Part shown: positions 63,227 through 64,000 of the stretch, piece by piece
Numbering within the stretch: the stretch's first letter is position 1
How the letters are laid out: each line of letters begins with the position of its first letter
NCBI GenBank assembly: GCA_041659565.1
Contig: JBAZXZ010000005.1
Coordinates: forward strand, 62,001 to 126,000
From: Altimarinus sp041659565
GTDB taxonomy: Bacteria; Patescibacteriota; Gracilibacteria; BD1-5; UBA6164
DNA length: 64,000 nucleotides
Direction: 5' to 3'
Notes under the pieces: generated by a model
Told to the model about the DNA's origin: nothing
The model's database searches: none
The model's input: only the letters and a program-made list of their open reading frames with translations
Program-made: the position numbers and the translations under genes

Positions 63227-64000
63227 ATGGAATTTATTAAACAATTATCAGATAAATGAGTTACTTTATGCAAGCAGAATTGAAAACTCGTTGTTGTTAG
63301 AAAAGTAACAAAAGAACTACTTAATAAGATTTTATTGTTTTATAAAGAATCTGACTTTAGTTTTAAACCAAATTTAAATGAAACTGATGGCGAAAGTTTT
63401 TTTGTTGAAGATTTTTTACATTGAGATTTATTATTGAAACCTGATTATAAAAAAACAAAAAATGTAGCTCTAAATATCTCACTTTTATCAAAAAATCAAA
63501 TATGACAACAACATTTAAAAGAATACATAGAAAATCAATTTAATGAAAAAATTAATTCTGTTACATTAAGCGAAAAAGAACAAAAAATTATAAAAGGGTA
63601 TTTAGATATTTTTATAAATTCATCTAAAAATATTTTAATAGATCTAAATTGGACTCACGGAGATTTAAAATGAGATAATATTATAACAAAAAAATGAATT
63701 CCTTATTTTATAGATTGGGAATGGGTAAAAAAGTGACATTATGTAGAAGATATGCAAAAATTTATTCAATCAACATTAAAATATGATAAAATCTCTACGG
63801 ATGATTTTATTAATAATTTTTACAAATATAAATCTACTACTTGGGATTTATTCGTATTATTAGAAACATTTCACTTCTTTTTAAATCAAGTTTTACAATT
63901 ATCAAAAAAAAGAATCACCTTAGATTTTTTTGAAAAATCTGTATGAGAAAAAATAAATTCAATGATAAATGCTTCTTTATACTATACAAATATAAATTGA
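63227..64000 (+). CDS. Aminoglycoside-phosphotransferase-like kinase (partial)
   Basis: The first 258 codons of a protein kinase-like/APH-fold enzyme, cut by the window end with no stop. It has WTHGDLKGDNIITKKGIPYFID, where HGDxxxxN and the following IDWEW are the catalytic and metal sites of APH-type enzymes. The N-terminal part lacks a clear Gly-rich loop. The substrate could be a sugar, choline or antibiotic; no evidence chooses. The last visible codon is TGA, read as Gly. Confidence 0.75.

Overview
The window reads sensibly only if UGA encodes glycine (genetic code 25). Essentially every conserved protein (RuvC, ClpB, S12, S11, RpoA, Def, DnaK-like, MoxR, Ung) has in-frame TGA exactly where the family has Gly, including inside P-loops, and all genes end at TAA or TAG. 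With the very AT-rich sequence, a minimal ribosomal-protein cluster, no visible Shine-Dalgarno motifs and many type IV pilin-like proteins, this points to a candidate-phyla-radiation bacterium of the Gracilibacteria (BD1-5)/Absconditabacteria (SR1) group. No tRNA, rRNA or CRISPR array was seen.

Layout. 1-3.5 kb, minus strand: a type IV secretion/conjugation ATPase (cut by the window edge) and a Cys-rich protein carrying palindromic insertions. 3.7-8.1 kb, plus: Fe-type superoxide dismutase, then MoxR, an unknown protein, DUF58 and a DUF4381-like protein. 8.2-15.3 kb: three large exported proteins. 15.5-21.3 kb: infA-rpmJ-rpsM-rpsK-rpsD-rpoA-rplQ-rplM-rpsI-rpsL-rpsG-rpmA. 21.5-23.9 kb, minus: a pilin, a WecG/TagA glycosyltransferase and a TrmB-like regulator. 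24-33.8 kb: a MazG-adenine phosphoribosyltransferase fusion, ung, M23 peptidase, sugar nucleotidyltransferase, ruvC, miaA and two prepilin-like proteins. 34-41.3 kb: clpB under a CIRCE-like operator, def, an RluA-type synthase, a HAD hydrolase, comM and dcd. 41.5-43.4 kb: an AAA ATPase and a HepT/MntA toxin-antitoxin pair. 43.6-53.3 kb: PKD-repeat, kinase-like, pilin-FecR-LamG and repeat-rich proteins. 53.4-58 kb: an Hsp70-like ATPase, then a four-gene operon (KdsB, HprK-like ATPase, KdtA-like transferase, HD hydrolase) behind a 34-bp perfect palindrome. 58-60 kb, minus: a U32-like protein and a radical SAM/SPASM protein. 60.2-63 kb: two hicB copies, each beside a dead hicA, two copies of a 33-codon ORF flanking a Fic gene, then a Nudix hydrolase and a kinase cut by the window end.

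The most unusual layer is the repeat content. Several palindromic families lie between genes and also inside genes (the Cys-rich gene, DUF58, clpB, rluA), always leaving the frame open. One element carries a GIY-YIG nuclease gene in place of its loop, suggesting a possible mobiliser. The kdsB operon and the decayed hicBA/fic island are the other parts worth a close look.
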